A DNA stretch of 64,000 bases, taken from the NCBI GenBank assembly GCA_003263845.1, contig JYJN01000172.1:214221-278220 (forward strand). The letters run 5' to 3'. This document shows positions 29,825 through 38,641 of the stretch, piece by piece. A program made the translations under genes and the position numbers. The notes beneath the pieces are model-generated. The model had not been told where the DNA came from. It saw only the letters and a list, made by a program, of their open reading frames with translations, and did no database searches. Source of the stretch: Vibrio aestivus (GTDB taxonomy: Bacteria; Pseudomonadota; Gammaproteobacteria; Enterobacterales; Vibrionaceae). Position 1 is the first letter of the stretch. The number at the start of each line of letters is the position of its first letter.

Positions 29825-30569
29825 GTGGCTCCTCCAACAGCGGCATTTATTGGGGCAGCGTTAGACACCGACGGTTTAGCCCTGTTTCTCACGAGTTTCA
29901 CTACCGTCTTTATATGCTAGGGATCGATTTAGATGAGTTAGACGCTATAACTAATTTATCTAAAGTGTTTGGTACCAAATGGTTCAACCCCTTACGTTTT
30001 AACGAAAAAGATTACGTCAAAAGTGAACCCGGCGCTTTAAAGCAGCGTATCTTGAGTAAAGTTAAACAGTTAGGTGGAGATTGGAGCGAAGATAACAAAG
30101 TCATTATGTTGCTCAGTGCCGATGTTTTGGACTCTACTTTAGCCCAATCAATTGTTACTTCTGTTATGACGAGAACAATGAGTGTCGATATTTGCTTGCA
30201 GAAGTAAGCAATACACCATGGAGAGAGAGGCATTACTACCTCATCGAGATGTCAGGCACTATGCGAATTGAAAAGAGCTTCCATGTCTCTCCTTTTATGG
30301 AGATGAACATGGACTATGTTTGGAAAATATCACCGCCAACCAGCTCGACACTCGTTCATATCGAAAACCACCAAACTGAAAAGCTTTTTGATGCAACGCT
30401 GAACCTGAAAAAGCATGAGTTTAGCCGCAAGGAGCTAAGGAGTACTGTAAAGTCTATCCCTGCTATGACGTTAAAAATTGTCTCGGGAATCTACTTTCAG
30501 GCACTCAAACTCTTCACAAAACGCGTTCCGTTTGTCGACCATCCAAACAGGTCAGCAGACGTTAAATAA
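29821..30569 (+). CDS. DUF1365 protein (frameshifted)
   Basis: The start overlaps the FAD-oxidase stop by four bases (ATGA). The N-terminal SGIYWGSVRHRRFSPVSHEF is the family hallmark. One base is missing at about 30109-30115. In the other frame the upstream text reads CFGLYFSPINCYFCYDENN and then LLAEVSNTPWRERHYYLI, which is the expected middle of DUF1365. Joined length is about 250 residues. DUF1365 genes are near-constant neighbours of this FAD oxidase and of Cfa-like enzymes. The function is undetermined. Confidence 0.85.
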
Positions 30570-30603
30570 GAAGATCAATAATAAGGATAACAAAGAGGTT
30601 TCC

Positions 30604-31884
30604 ATGGAACAGACAGTATCAAACACTGATAGGCTTCAAGCGACATCGTCACCGCTGCTGTCAGCCCAAGAGAATAAATTCAGAAGCTTGATTTTTAGCG
30701 TCCTAAAACCTTTAGAAGAGGCACATGTAGAGCTTATTGAGGGCGATAAAGTATGGCATTTTGGTGACGCGTCTTCTGAGTTATCTGCTAGCTTCGTTGT
30801 TTACGATACCAGTTGCTACAAGGATATTGCCTTAGGCGGGAGCATCGGCGCTGCGGAAGCGTATATCGATGGTAAGTGGTCTAGCCCAGACCTAACAAAA
30901 GTTATTCAAATCATGGCGAGAAACCAGCGCCAACTCGATGCCCTCGACAACAAGGTACAGTGGTTGACGCGCGCTAAACATTGGTTTTTGCGCAAACAAA
31001 ATGCCAACACCGAAGCGGGATCAAAGCGCAACATATTAGCACACTACGATATCGGTAATGAGCTTTACACACGCTTCTTAGACTCATCTATGCAGTATTC
31101 TTCTGCGATTTACAGTGAAGACGCTTTAGATCTTTCCGCAGCACAACAAAATAAGATGGAAACCATCTGCCAGCGCTTGAGCCTAAAAGAATCGGATCAT
31201 GTGCTTGAAATCGGAACTGGTTGGGGTGGTCTAGCAACTTACATGGCCAAGAATTATGGCTGCCGTGTTACCACAACGACTATCTCTGACGCACAACACG
31301 AATATGCAAAAAAAGAGGTAAAGCGTTTAGGACTGGAGTCTAAGGTAACGCTACTGAAGAAGGATTATCGTGCGTTGACTGGGCAATACGACAAGCTCGT
31401 TTCAATAGAAATGATTGAAGCAGTCGGCCACGAGTTTTTGTCAACCTTCTTCGCTAAATGTTCGTCTCTACTTAAGCCTAATGGGAAAATGCTCATCCAG
31501 TCGATCACCATCGCAGACGCTCGTTATGATAAGTACCGTAAAGGCGTCGATTTCATTCAAAAGTACATCTTCCCAGGAGGTTGCCTACCGTCTATTGCAG
31601 TGATGAGTGTACACATCGCGAAACAAACTGACATGGTGATTCATCAAATCGACGATATCGGGCTTCACTACGCTCGTACCCTCAACGATTGGAAAGTGAA
31701 CTTTCTGTCTCGCTGGTCGGAAATTAATCGCCTAGGTTATAGCGAAGAGTTCAAACGTCTATGGTTGTTCTACTTCTGTTACTGCGAAGGGGCGTTTCTA
31801 GAGCGTGTAATCAGTACCCACCACATTGTTGCACGCAAACCTCAATACCGAGGACAAGAAGATGAAATGGTTTTGGATTACTAA
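30604..31884 (+). CDS. cfa: Cyclopropane-fatty-acyl-phospholipid synthase-like methyltransferase
   Basis: SAM-dependent enzyme acting on unsaturated acyl chains in membrane lipids. The ATG at 30604 begins 426 residues; AAAGAGG lies 12 bases upstream. Family motifs are YDIGNELYTRFLDSSMQYSS, the SAM site VLEIGTGWGGLATYMAK, VSIEMIEAVGHEF (bicarbonate and substrate site) and YIFPGGCLPS. The C-terminal WLFYFCYCEGAFLERVI is also typical. In singlet-oxygen regulons such enzymes (CfaA or UfaM type) methylate lipids. Which product forms here cannot be told. It overlaps the next gene by 23 bases. Confidence 0.87.
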   Translation: MEQTVSNTDRLQATSSPLLSAQENKFRSLIFSVLKPLEEAHVELIEGDKVWHFGDASSELSASFVVYDTSCYKDIALGGSIGAAEAYIDGKWSSPDLTKVIQIMARNQRQLDALDNKVQWLTRAKHWFLRKQNANTEAGSKRNILAHYDIGNELYTRFLDSSMQYSSAIYSEDALDLSAAQQNKMETICQRLSLKESDHVLEIGTGWGGLATYMAKNYGCRVTTTTISDAQHEYAKKEVKRLGLESKVTLLKKDYRALTGQYDKLVSIEMIEAVGHEFLSTFFAKCSSLLKPNGKMLIQSITIADARYDKYRKGVDFIQKYIFPGGCLPSIAVMSVHIAKQTDMVIHQIDDIGLHYARTLNDWKVNFLSRWSEINRLGYSEEFKRLWLFYFCYCEGAFLERVISTHHIVARKPQYRGQEDEMVLDY

Positions 31885-32366
31885 TTTTGTACTCTTTCAG
31901 TCTGCGTGGTTCATCTGCGCATTCTTTACTGAACATGCTCCAATTGCGCTAACAGTCTTGTTAACGCTGCACTTTGCACTATCCCCAACCAAGCGCAAAG
32001 ACTTGCAAATATTACCTTTAGCGCTGGTAGGTATCGTCGCTGATAAACTCCACTTAATTGCAGGAACGTTCACTATACAAGCCGATTTCTTCCCTTTGTG
32101 GCTCGCACTACTGTGGGTAATGTTCGTGCTCTGCCTTAACCACAGCCTAAGCTGCTAACGCACAAACCCACTTGGCTCGTGGCTGCTTCGGTGCGATCGG
32201 CGGCCCCTTAAGTTACATCGCCGGCATTAAGGCGGGTGCGATGGCGAGCCTTACACCGTTGCCAATTCTGCTCACTTCTCTCGCCTGTTCTTGGGCTTTG
32301 TTAATCGTTGTTCTCATCTACGGCACCAAACAAATAGACAGTCGATTTCTGATCCGGACCGCCTAA
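31862..32366 (+). CDS. DUF2878 membrane protein (two frameshifts)
   Basis: A small four- or five-helix inner-membrane protein starting MKWFWITNFVLFQSAWFICA, 23 bases inside the cfa gene. The frame is lost twice within 35 bases. Adding a G at 32154 gives LNHSLSWLTHKPTWLVAA, and adding a T to the TT at 32187-32188 leads to FGAIGGPLSYIAGIKAGAM, which is the conserved DUF2878 core. Joined length is about 168 residues. It is a standard member of this lipid cluster. Function unknown. Confidence 0.8.
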
Positions 32367-32460
32367 CTACTCGTATCCCTATGTTGAAGTTAGCACATTT
32401 CTACTTGCTAACACGTTTATACAAACGCCAGACAAAGACGATTTAACGTAGGGTTACGAC

Positions 32461-32964
32461 ATGAAGTTATTCATCACCACAACCATTATCAGCACCTTTG
32501 TGTTTGCGGCTTCAGTTTATAGCTCACCGCTCAAGGAACTGAACAAAATAGGTCAAGGCGAGATGCAATATCTATTTTGGACGCTCTATACCGCCGAGCT
32601 TTATAGAGGCACAAATTTTCAAGAAGAAGACCAATCTCAGGCCCTGCGCATCATATACGAGAAATCAATTTCAAAAGACGCACTCATAGAGGCAACCGCA
32701 CAACAATGGGAGCACCTGAACTATCCGCAAGAAGACATTGATCGTTGGATAGAACCACTTCAGTCTCTATGGCCAAATGTGAAGCCCGGTGATGCACTGA
32801 TTCTCAAAACCGATAAGACAGGTGTGAGTCAGTTTTATTTTGGCGACCAATCTTTAGGGAAAATTCAAGATCCCGAATTCGGAGATGCCTTCTTATCAAT
32901 CTGGCTGTCTCAGAACACAACTGAACCTGAGCTTCGACAACAACTACTAGGATTAGCAAAATGA
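32461..32964 (+). CDS. Chalcone-isomerase-like periplasmic protein
   Basis: The protein has 167 residues with a signal peptide (cleavage near ASVYSS, about 22). The pattern KIGQGEMQYLFWTLYTAELY and ALRIIYEKSISKDALIEATA matches the chalcone-isomerase-like family (PF16036), whose fold binds fatty acids in plants and bacteria. It overlaps the DUF3833 gene by four bases, so the two are translationally coupled. A spacer of 94 bases with a weak hairpin separates it from DUF2878. Probable role: handling modified acyl chains in the periplasm (inference). Confidence 0.78.
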   Translation: MKLFITTTIISTFVFAASVYSSPLKELNKIGQGEMQYLFWTLYTAELYRGTNFQEEDQSQALRIIYEKSISKDALIEATAQQWEHLNYPQEDIDRWIEPLQSLWPNVKPGDALILKTDKTGVSQFYFGDQSLGKIQDPEFGDAFLSIWLSQNTTEPELRQQLLGLAK

Positions 32965-33522
32965 AATGGATTCTCGCTTCATTACTTTCATTAGGCCTCT
33001 TTGGCTGTGGCAGCCACAACATTGAACAATACGAAGGCACCATGCCATCGCTCACTTTAGAGCAGTTTTTTGATGGTGAGTTAAAAGCTTACGGATTAGT
33101 TCTTGATCGCAATGGCGGTCTAACAAGGCGTTTCGAAGTCGACCTTGTTGCTGATTGGGAAGGAAACAAAGGCCTTATCAAAGAGTGGTTCATCTTCGAC
33201 GACGGAGAAAAAACCACAAGAGTTTGGGAGTTAACTAAAACAAGTGAAAACACCTACGAAGGAACCGCTGGTGATGTTGTAGGAACGGCGGAAGGCACCA
33301 TCAATGGTTCGGCTCTGTATTGGAAATATGAGCTTCAAGTTCCGGTTGGCGATACGGTTTACGACTTAACGTTGGACGACTGGATGTTCCTTTTCGATGA
33401 ACAACGTCTTTTCAACAAAAACTGACATGACTAAGTTCGGCTTCAAAGTGGGTGAAATCATCTTGTATATAGAGAAAGTCAATCCAAATCCCTCACGCAT
33501 TGCCTCAACGAATACCCCATAA
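32961..33522 (+). CDS. DUF3833 lipoprotein (frameshifted near the end)
   Basis: Lipoprotein signal MKWILASLLSLGLFGCGS with lipobox LFGC. The mature part has LEQFFDGELKAYGLVLDRNGG and RRFEVDLVADWEG, typical of DUF3833. The frame as given stops at 33425, but the family continues. Removing one A from the A5 run at 33417-33421 gives LFNKTDMTKFGFKVGEIILY and runs to the TAA at 33520-33522. The full protein is about 187 residues. It is the last gene of the RpoE/ChrR-linked run. Confidence 0.82.
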
Positions 33523-33676
33523 ATCACACGCCCTCTAGTACCGACTTAAATCGGTTTAGGGGGTTGAATACCTTAAACAAGCTGTATATATTACCGCCGC
33601 TCCCACGAGCACACCCTACAATACATATTCGCTATCTCGCCATCATTGATGTATTGATATTGGTGTCTTTACACAC

Positions 33677-35077
33677 ATGAAAAACCTCATCACTTCGTTC
33701 ACGCGCTTTGTACAAGAGTCCAAGGCACTCCTACACCTAACGATCCCGATAATTTTCACGCAACTTGCTACACAGGCAATGGGCTTTGTTGATACCACAA
33801 TGGCAGGGCAAGTCAGCCCAGCAGACCTCGCGGCAATTGCATTGGGTGCAAGTTTATGGGTACCGGTATCGCTGCTTTTGCGAGGCATCATCATGGCGCT
33901 TACGCCTGTGGTCGCCTATCACAGAGGCGCTAATAATCCCGATAACATTCGTATTGAATTCATTCAAATGCTGTGGATTTCAGCCTTCTGTAGCGCGATT
34001 TTGATGGCTTACCTAATTTCCGGTGAATGGATTCTAACTAAGATAGGTGTCGCTGAAGAGATCATTCCCATTGCCAGTCAATACGTCATCGCCCTAGCCT
34101 ACGGTGTTCCAGGTATTGCACTGTTCTATACACTCAATGGCTTCTGCGAGGGTATGAACAACACTCGTGCTCCAATGTTCATCTCAGTCGTCGGGCTTTT
34201 ACTTAACATTCCGACTAACTACGTTTTGATCTATGGAAAACTCGGCTTTCCCGCTATGGGGGCAGTCGGTAGTGGTTGGGCAACAAGCTTGGTGTATTGG
34301 GTCATGTCAGGCTTGCTATGGAGCTACATTCGATACCATCATCACTACAAACGTGTTCTCAACTTTAGCGACATCAAGCCACGATTAAACGCTATAAAAC
34401 AACTGCTTTCCCTAGGTGTGCCAATTGGTATGAACATCGCGGTCTGTGGCAGTATTTTTGCTGTTATCGCTCTCTTGATTGGCCGCATTGGCGCAGAGAA
34501 CGTTGCAGCCGAACAGATTGCATTAAATATATCGAGCATGACGTACATGATTCCAATGAGTATCTCCTTTGGAATTACTATTCGTGTGGGCCACTCACTA
34601 GGGGCGCAAAAAAACACTCAAGCGAAAGAGCAAAGCCTGTTTGGCATCATCACAGCGGGTCTAATTTCCCTATTGTCAGTGGCTATATTTTTGCTCTTTC
34701 CTGAGCAGATCATTCGCCTCTACACGCAAGACCCTGTAGTTAGTGCAACAGCAGCAACGTTACTCGTGTTTACCGCCATGTATCAGTTCAGTGATGCCCT
34801 GCAAACGTCAGCCAATGGCGCGCTTCGCGGATATAAAGACACAAAAGTTCCAATGTTACTTGCCATCCTCGCTTATTGGGGGCTCGCATTGCCTCTGGGT
34901 ATAGTTTTAGGAATGACAGATATGATTGCCCCGCAATGGGAGAGAAAGGCTTTTTGGATCGGGATTGTGACCGGTTTAAGCGTTGCGGCTATCGCGATGT
35001 TGCTAAGGCTTTGGTACGTTATTGCCACACGAAATCGAATCTTAGAAAACGAAGTCAACTTGCCTGCGATTAATTAA
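33677..35077 (+). CDS. MATE-family multidrug efflux pump
   Basis: The protein has 466 residues and twelve predicted membrane helices in two homologous halves. The first half opens with LHLTIPIIFTQLATQAMGFV and DTTMAGQVSPADLAAIALGA; the second with LLSLGVPIGMNIAVCGSIFA. NorM-type pumps use Na+ or H+ to export cationic drugs and dyes, and this sequence is of that type, though I cannot place the exact subgroup. It is a single gene; the 154 bases upstream show only a weak hairpin. A short GC-rich hairpin follows at 35104-35126. Confidence 0.87.
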   Translation: MKNLITSFTRFVQESKALLHLTIPIIFTQLATQAMGFVDTTMAGQVSPADLAAIALGASLWVPVSLLLRGIIMALTPVVAYHRGANNPDNIRIEFIQMLWISAFCSAILMAYLISGEWILTKIGVAEEIIPIASQYVIALAYGVPGIALFYTLNGFCEGMNNTRAPMFISVVGLLLNIPTNYVLIYGKLGFPAMGAVGSGWATSLVYWVMSGLLWSYIRYHHHYKRVLNFSDIKPRLNAIKQLLSLGVPIGMNIAVCGSIFAVIALLIGRIGAENVAAEQIALNISSMTYMIPMSISFGITIRVGHSLGAQKNTQAKEQSLFGIITAGLISLLSVAIFLLFPEQIIRLYTQDPVVSATAATLLVFTAMYQFSDALQTSANGALRGYKDTKVPMLLAILAYWGLALPLGIVLGMTDMIAPQWERKAFWIGIVTGLSVAAIAMLLRLWYVIATRNRILENEVNLPAIN

Positions 35078-35103
35078 AAAGCCCATTACGACGGTTTTTA
35101 GTT

Positions 35104-35126
35104 AGGGCAGAGTGAATTCTCTGCCT
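35104..35126 (+). terminator. Possible terminator after the MATE gene
   Basis: GGCAGAG/CTCTGCC stem with a six-base loop 27 bases after the stop. The following sequence is CTTGCG rather than a T-run, so termination would be weak. Confidence 0.4.
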
Positions 35127-35257
35127 TGCGAGTTACGTCTCAACAATTTGTATATCGTATATTTCTTTTCATTGAAACATAGAATCAGTAGACTGACTTT
35201 TTTGCTTGCACTACACCTTGTGCTCGCTTTTAACTTTGTACGTTTAGGTAAGTAACT

Positions 35258-36067
35258 ATGTATAAACTAATTGCCCTCGATCTGGATGGGACATTGCTCA
35301 ACAGTGATAAAGTCATCTCTGCAGAAAACCAACACGCTATCTCGCTTGCTAAGCAAGCAGGCAAAACCGTGGTTCTCGCGTCTGGTCGACCAATCGAAGG
35401 TATGCTCGATAAACTCAACCTCCTTGGCATCAATGGCGAAAACGATTTTGTTCTTTGTTACAACGGCTCAATGGTTAAAAACGTCGCAACTGGCGACGTT
35501 ATTCATCAACAAATCATTAATGGTGCAGCAGCAAAGAAAATCGCTCGGAAAGCCAAGCAGCTTGGCGTTTTTGTACACGCCTTCAGTACGAAACATGGCC
35601 TGATTACAACAGAGCACAATCCGTACACTGACATAGAAGCAGATATCAATGGCCTTGAGATCACTGAAATGAATTTTGAGGCACTGGAAGACGATCATCC
35701 AATCATCAAGGTGATGATGGTGGCGGAACCAACCGTTCTTGACCAGGCAATCGCCAATCTGCCAGTAGAACTTAAAGAAGAGTTTACCGTTGTACAAAGC
35801 GCACCTTTCTTCTTAGAGTTCCTTAACCCACTGGCTAACAAAGGCATCGGTGTTGCCGCGATTGCAGAGCACCTAGGAATAAACGCTTCAGAAGTAATTG
35901 CCATGGGTGACGCTGAGAACGACCACCACATGCTTAAGTACGCTGGGCTTGGCATCGCAATGGAAAACGCGATGGAAGAAACAAAACAAATTGCCGACCA
36001 TATTACAGTAAGTAACAACGAGCACGGTGTGGCGGTTTGTATTAAACAATTCATGCTAGAAGGCTGA
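35258..36067 (+). CDS. Cof-type HAD sugar-phosphate phosphatase (YidA-like)
   Basis: The protein has 269 residues. Motif I is LIALDLDGTLLNSD (about 4-17), motif II is VVLASGRPIEGM, motif III has the Lys in ANKGIGVAAIAEHLG and motif IV is VIAMGDAENDHHML. The C2-type cap between motifs II and III marks the Cof/YidA group, which dephosphorylates small sugar phosphates with broad specificity. It is a single gene followed by a perfect 13-base inverted repeat. Confidence 0.87.
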   Translation: MYKLIALDLDGTLLNSDKVISAENQHAISLAKQAGKTVVLASGRPIEGMLDKLNLLGINGENDFVLCYNGSMVKNVATGDVIHQQIINGAAAKKIARKAKQLGVFVHAFSTKHGLITTEHNPYTDIEADINGLEITEMNFEALEDDHPIIKVMMVAEPTVLDQAIANLPVELKEEFTVVQSAPFFLEFLNPLANKGIGVAAIAEHLGINASEVIAMGDAENDHHMLKYAGLGIAMENAMEETKQIADHITVSNNEHGVAVCIKQFMLEG

Positions 36068-36088
36068 TCATATTATAAGTGATAAGCC

Positions 36089-36126
36089 AAACTGAACTAT
36101 TAACTAATTGACCAATAGTTCAGTTT
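36089..36126. terminator. Perfect 13-base inverted repeat after the Cof phosphatase
   Basis: AAACTGAACTATT (36089-36101) pairs exactly with AATAGTTCAGTTT (36114-36126), with a 12-base loop. It lies 22 bases after the stop codon. The stem is A/T-rich with only three T at its end; it could be a terminator or a binding site. Confidence 0.55.
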
Positions 36127-36246
36127 GCGGAAAATTGTCATTCCTATAACGTTGAACACCGCTCCAATACTTACAATGCCTTTGCATCCACGCAGAGGCA
36201 ATTTTTATATACACGGCTATACGCATCGCTTCTGCTCTTTATCATA

Positions 36247-36273
36247 GTGAGCCTGCATTCTCATTAGGCTCAC
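36247..36273. promoter_or_regulatory. Inverted repeat in the leader of the OmpA-like gene
   Basis: GTGAGCCT and AGGCTCAC are exact inverted repeats 11 bases apart, ending 21 bases before the ATG. It may be an operator or a translation-affecting hairpin. No known consensus was recognised. Confidence 0.4.
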
Positions 36274-36294
36274 ACTAATTAGCGATATGGTTTT

Positions 36295-36909
36295 ATGAAG
36301 AGCATACTAATACTACTTAGCGCCCTATCCTTTTCTCTTGTAATGACAGGCTGCGCAACATCAGTCTTCGATGACTCTGACCAGAATACTAAATGCTCGT
36401 CAGACGCAACGTGTAGTACAACATCTGAAAAGAATGATTTGAACGAAATCGATAAGCCGTTAGACCCTGATTTTCTTACTGGTTCAATCGCTGATAAGCA
36501 AGAAATTGAACTCAGACATCAATTGCAAGACACTGAATTTGAGGTTAATCGAAACGGCGAAAAGATCACCTTAGTCATGGCCAGTGACCTCGTTTTCAAG
36601 TCAAATGGCTACAAACTCAAATCAGCCATTAAACCGACTATCGACAGCATTGCCAAAGTGATGACCCGCTATCCAGACGCAAAACTCATCGTTGAGGGTC
36701 ACACAGATTCCAATGGAGATCTTCGTGAGAAGGAACGCTTATCTGTATCTAGGGCACACAGTGTAAGAACAGAGTTAACTTTGGCTGGACTAGAGAGAGC
36801 TCGAACCCAAATGCGTGGTTTTGGACCACATCAACCCGTTTGTGACAACGAAACGGAAGAAGGTCGAGCTTGTAACCGACGAATAGAAATGACCATCATC
36901 CAAGGCTAA
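36295..36909 (+). CDS. OmpA-family lipoprotein
   Basis: The protein has 204 residues. A lipoprotein signal ends in VMTGCAT (Cys about 20). A polar linker follows, then a C-terminal OmpA-like peptidoglycan-binding domain (about 85-203) with AKLIVEGHTDSNGD, ERLSVSRAHSVRTELTLAG and CNRRIEMTI. The Asp and Arg that contact diaminopimelate are present. This resembles Pal/YiaD-type proteins that anchor the outer membrane to the wall. A Cys pair flanks the final loop (VCDNETEEGRACNRR). It is a single gene ended by a strong terminator. Confidence 0.87.
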   Translation: MKSILILLSALSFSLVMTGCATSVFDDSDQNTKCSSDATCSTTSEKNDLNEIDKPLDPDFLTGSIADKQEIELRHQLQDTEFEVNRNGEKITLVMASDLVFKSNGYKLKSAIKPTIDSIAKVMTRYPDAKLIVEGHTDSNGDLREKERLSVSRAHSVRTELTLAGLERARTQMRGFGPHQPVCDNETEEGRACNRRIEMTIIQG

Positions 36910-36915
36910 AAAGTA

Positions 36916-36942
36916 AAAAAGGCGTCAATACGACGCCTTTTT
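36916..36942. terminator. Bidirectional intrinsic terminator
   Basis: Perfect 11-base stem AAAAAGGCGTC/GACGCCTTTTT with a five-base loop, between the convergent OmpA-like and NhaC-family genes. Confidence 0.9.
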
Positions 36943-36961
36943 AAACAAAGATTGGTAACTA

Positions 36962-38316
36962 TTAATAAGTCAGCTTTCTTTTCGGGTGTTTAACAAACAC
37001 GGCGATAATCGCCATCGCTGCTAAAGCAAAACAGTAGTAGGAATTGGAAACAATCGCTAACGGCGATAGACCAAATACTGAGCCTAACAACAACACTTGC
37101 GCACCATATGGCAATACGCCTTGAACCACACACGAGAAAATATCCAACAAACTTGCAGAGCGGCGCGCTGACACGCGGTTTTCTTCCGCAAGCTCTCGGG
37201 CTATCCCACCCGATACTATAATGGCTACTGTGTTGTTGGCCGTGCACGCATTCACCATTGAAACTAAAGCTGCAATACCGAGCTCACTTGCACGACCTGT
37301 CGTTTTCTGTGGGTTGTTCGAGCTAACAGAACGTATGAATGTACTGATCATCCGAGTTAGAAAAGCCAAGCCCCCTTGGCGACGCATCAATTCACTCAAA
37401 CCGCCAATCAACATCGAAAGTAGAAAGATCTCCTGCATGCCGCTAAAGCCTGCGTATATGTCCTGCGAAAATGTCGCCAAGGAATAACCGTCAACAAAAC
37501 TTAAGCTAATTGAACCCGCCATCAAAATACCAACTGTCAGTACTACAAAGACATTTAGCCCTGAAACGGCAAGAATCAGTATCACGATATATGGAAGTAC
37601 CTTGACCCATTCAACAGCTTCCGTTGTCGGCACCTGCGTGGCAGTGCTATGGAAGGCAAAAATAACAATAGCGATAACAGCAGCTGGAATCGCGATGCGG
37701 ACATTCTCTCGGAACTTATCTTTCATTTCACACCCTTGCGAACGAGTCGCAGCAATCGTGGTGTCAGAAATAATCGATAAGTTATCACCGAACATCGCGC
37801 CGCTAAGTACCACACCCGCAGTCAGGGCAAGGCTCATGTCCGCAGATTCAGCGATACCTAACGCAACCGGAGCAACGGCTGCTATCGTTCCCATCGACGT
37901 TCCCATTGCCGTTGCGATAAAAGCTGAGATCAAAAAGATACTCGGAAGGATCATACTGGTAGGAATGGCAGATAAGCCAAATTAACCGTGGCATCCACGC
38001 CGCCAGATGCTTTTGCTACGGTCGCGAATGCACCTGCTAACAAGTAGATCATGCACATCGCAATGATGTCTGGGTGTCCAACCCCTTTCATAAACTGCTC
38101 AAGGGCTTTATTAAGAGTTTCTTTACTTAATACCAGTGCCAGTACAATGGCTGGCAATACTGCGATTGGCGCAGGAAGTTGGTAGAAAGCAAACTCGACA
38201 CCTTGCAATGAAAGGTAAGTTCCTACACCGATGAACAGAGCTAGGAAGACGAGAAGTGGTAACAAAGCGATGGCAGATGGACTCGCGTGACGCGAAGTCT
38301 CAGACGGATTGGACAT
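36962..38316 (-). CDS. metT: NhaC-family transporter, probably methionine uptake (MetT-like; frameshifted)
   Basis: A polytopic membrane protein with NhaC-family motifs: AMGTSMGTIAAVAPVALGIA, GAMFGDNLSIISDTTIAATR and STLNPDK-like loops replaced by VNACTANNTVAIIVSGGIA. One base is missing near 37977 (CC in AGCCAAATT); adding it gives VNLGLSAIPTSMILPSIFLI and joins the two parts to about 451 residues. By sequence alone it would be called a Na+/H+ antiporter. Four tandem MetJ-like boxes lie 52-83 bases upstream, the regulatory signature of MetT, a predicted methionine transporter of this superfamily. Family is certain; substrate is inferred. Confidence 0.72.
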
Positions 38317-38367
38317 AATTTAAACTACATACTTCAAAACAGGACGTGCAGACTAGTTGGCGCGTAA

Positions 38368-38399
38368 AGACATGTCAACTTCTAGACGTCTAAATGTCC
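38368..38399 (-). promoter_or_regulatory. Tandem MetJ boxes (four 8-mers)
   Basis: Consecutive 8-mers AGACATGT, CAACTTCT, AGACGTCT and AAATGTCC match the MetJ consensus AGACGTCT at 6, 5, 8 and 5 positions. They sit in the promoter region of the NhaC-family gene. MetJ with SAM represses methionine genes by binding such arrays. Confidence 0.75.
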
Positions 38400-38563
38400 A
38401 TAAATTCCTACCTCTTTACCTTTTTCACCCTTGTCTATTTCAGTAGCACAACATCTATGTACAACTTTATAACCTGGTTTTGTTCATTGTACGGACTTGA
38501 AAGGTAACCATCATGAATGAAATTGAAGATTGTGAAAGAGAGAGGCTAGCTCATAAAATGAAA

Positions 38564-38592
38564 AGGCCATACGTAATATTACGATATGGCCT
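38564..38592 (-). terminator. Intrinsic terminator after the manganese exporter
   Basis: AGGCCATA/TATGGCCT stem extended by an inner CGTAATATTACG palindrome, followed by TTTT on the minus strand. It lies in the 325-base spacer 38317-38641, which also holds the MetJ boxes and a spurious 39-codon frame but no convincing gene. Confidence 0.75.
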
Positions 38593-38641
38593 GTTCAAGG
38601 GGGTTCAATTTAAAGGCTGCGATACCAGGTAATCAGGCTCT

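Noticed and set aside
32348..32377. Second RpoE-type promoter (TGATCC) before the chalcone-isomerase-like gene
   Set aside because: TGATCC is present, but the element 18 bases on is TATCCC, a poor match to TATAGA, and the site overlaps the end of DUF2878.
35695..36054. 119-codon minus-strand frame
   Set aside because: Antisense to the Cof phosphatase, which has all four HAD motifs.
37602..37985. 127-codon plus-strand frame
   Set aside because: Antisense to the NhaC-family gene; Ala/Ile-rich mirror of membrane helices.
38512..38631. 39-codon frame MNEIEDCERERLAHKMKRPY...
   Set aside because: It runs through the terminator hairpin of mneA and has no recognisable features; probably chance, though it has an ATG with a weak upstream site.
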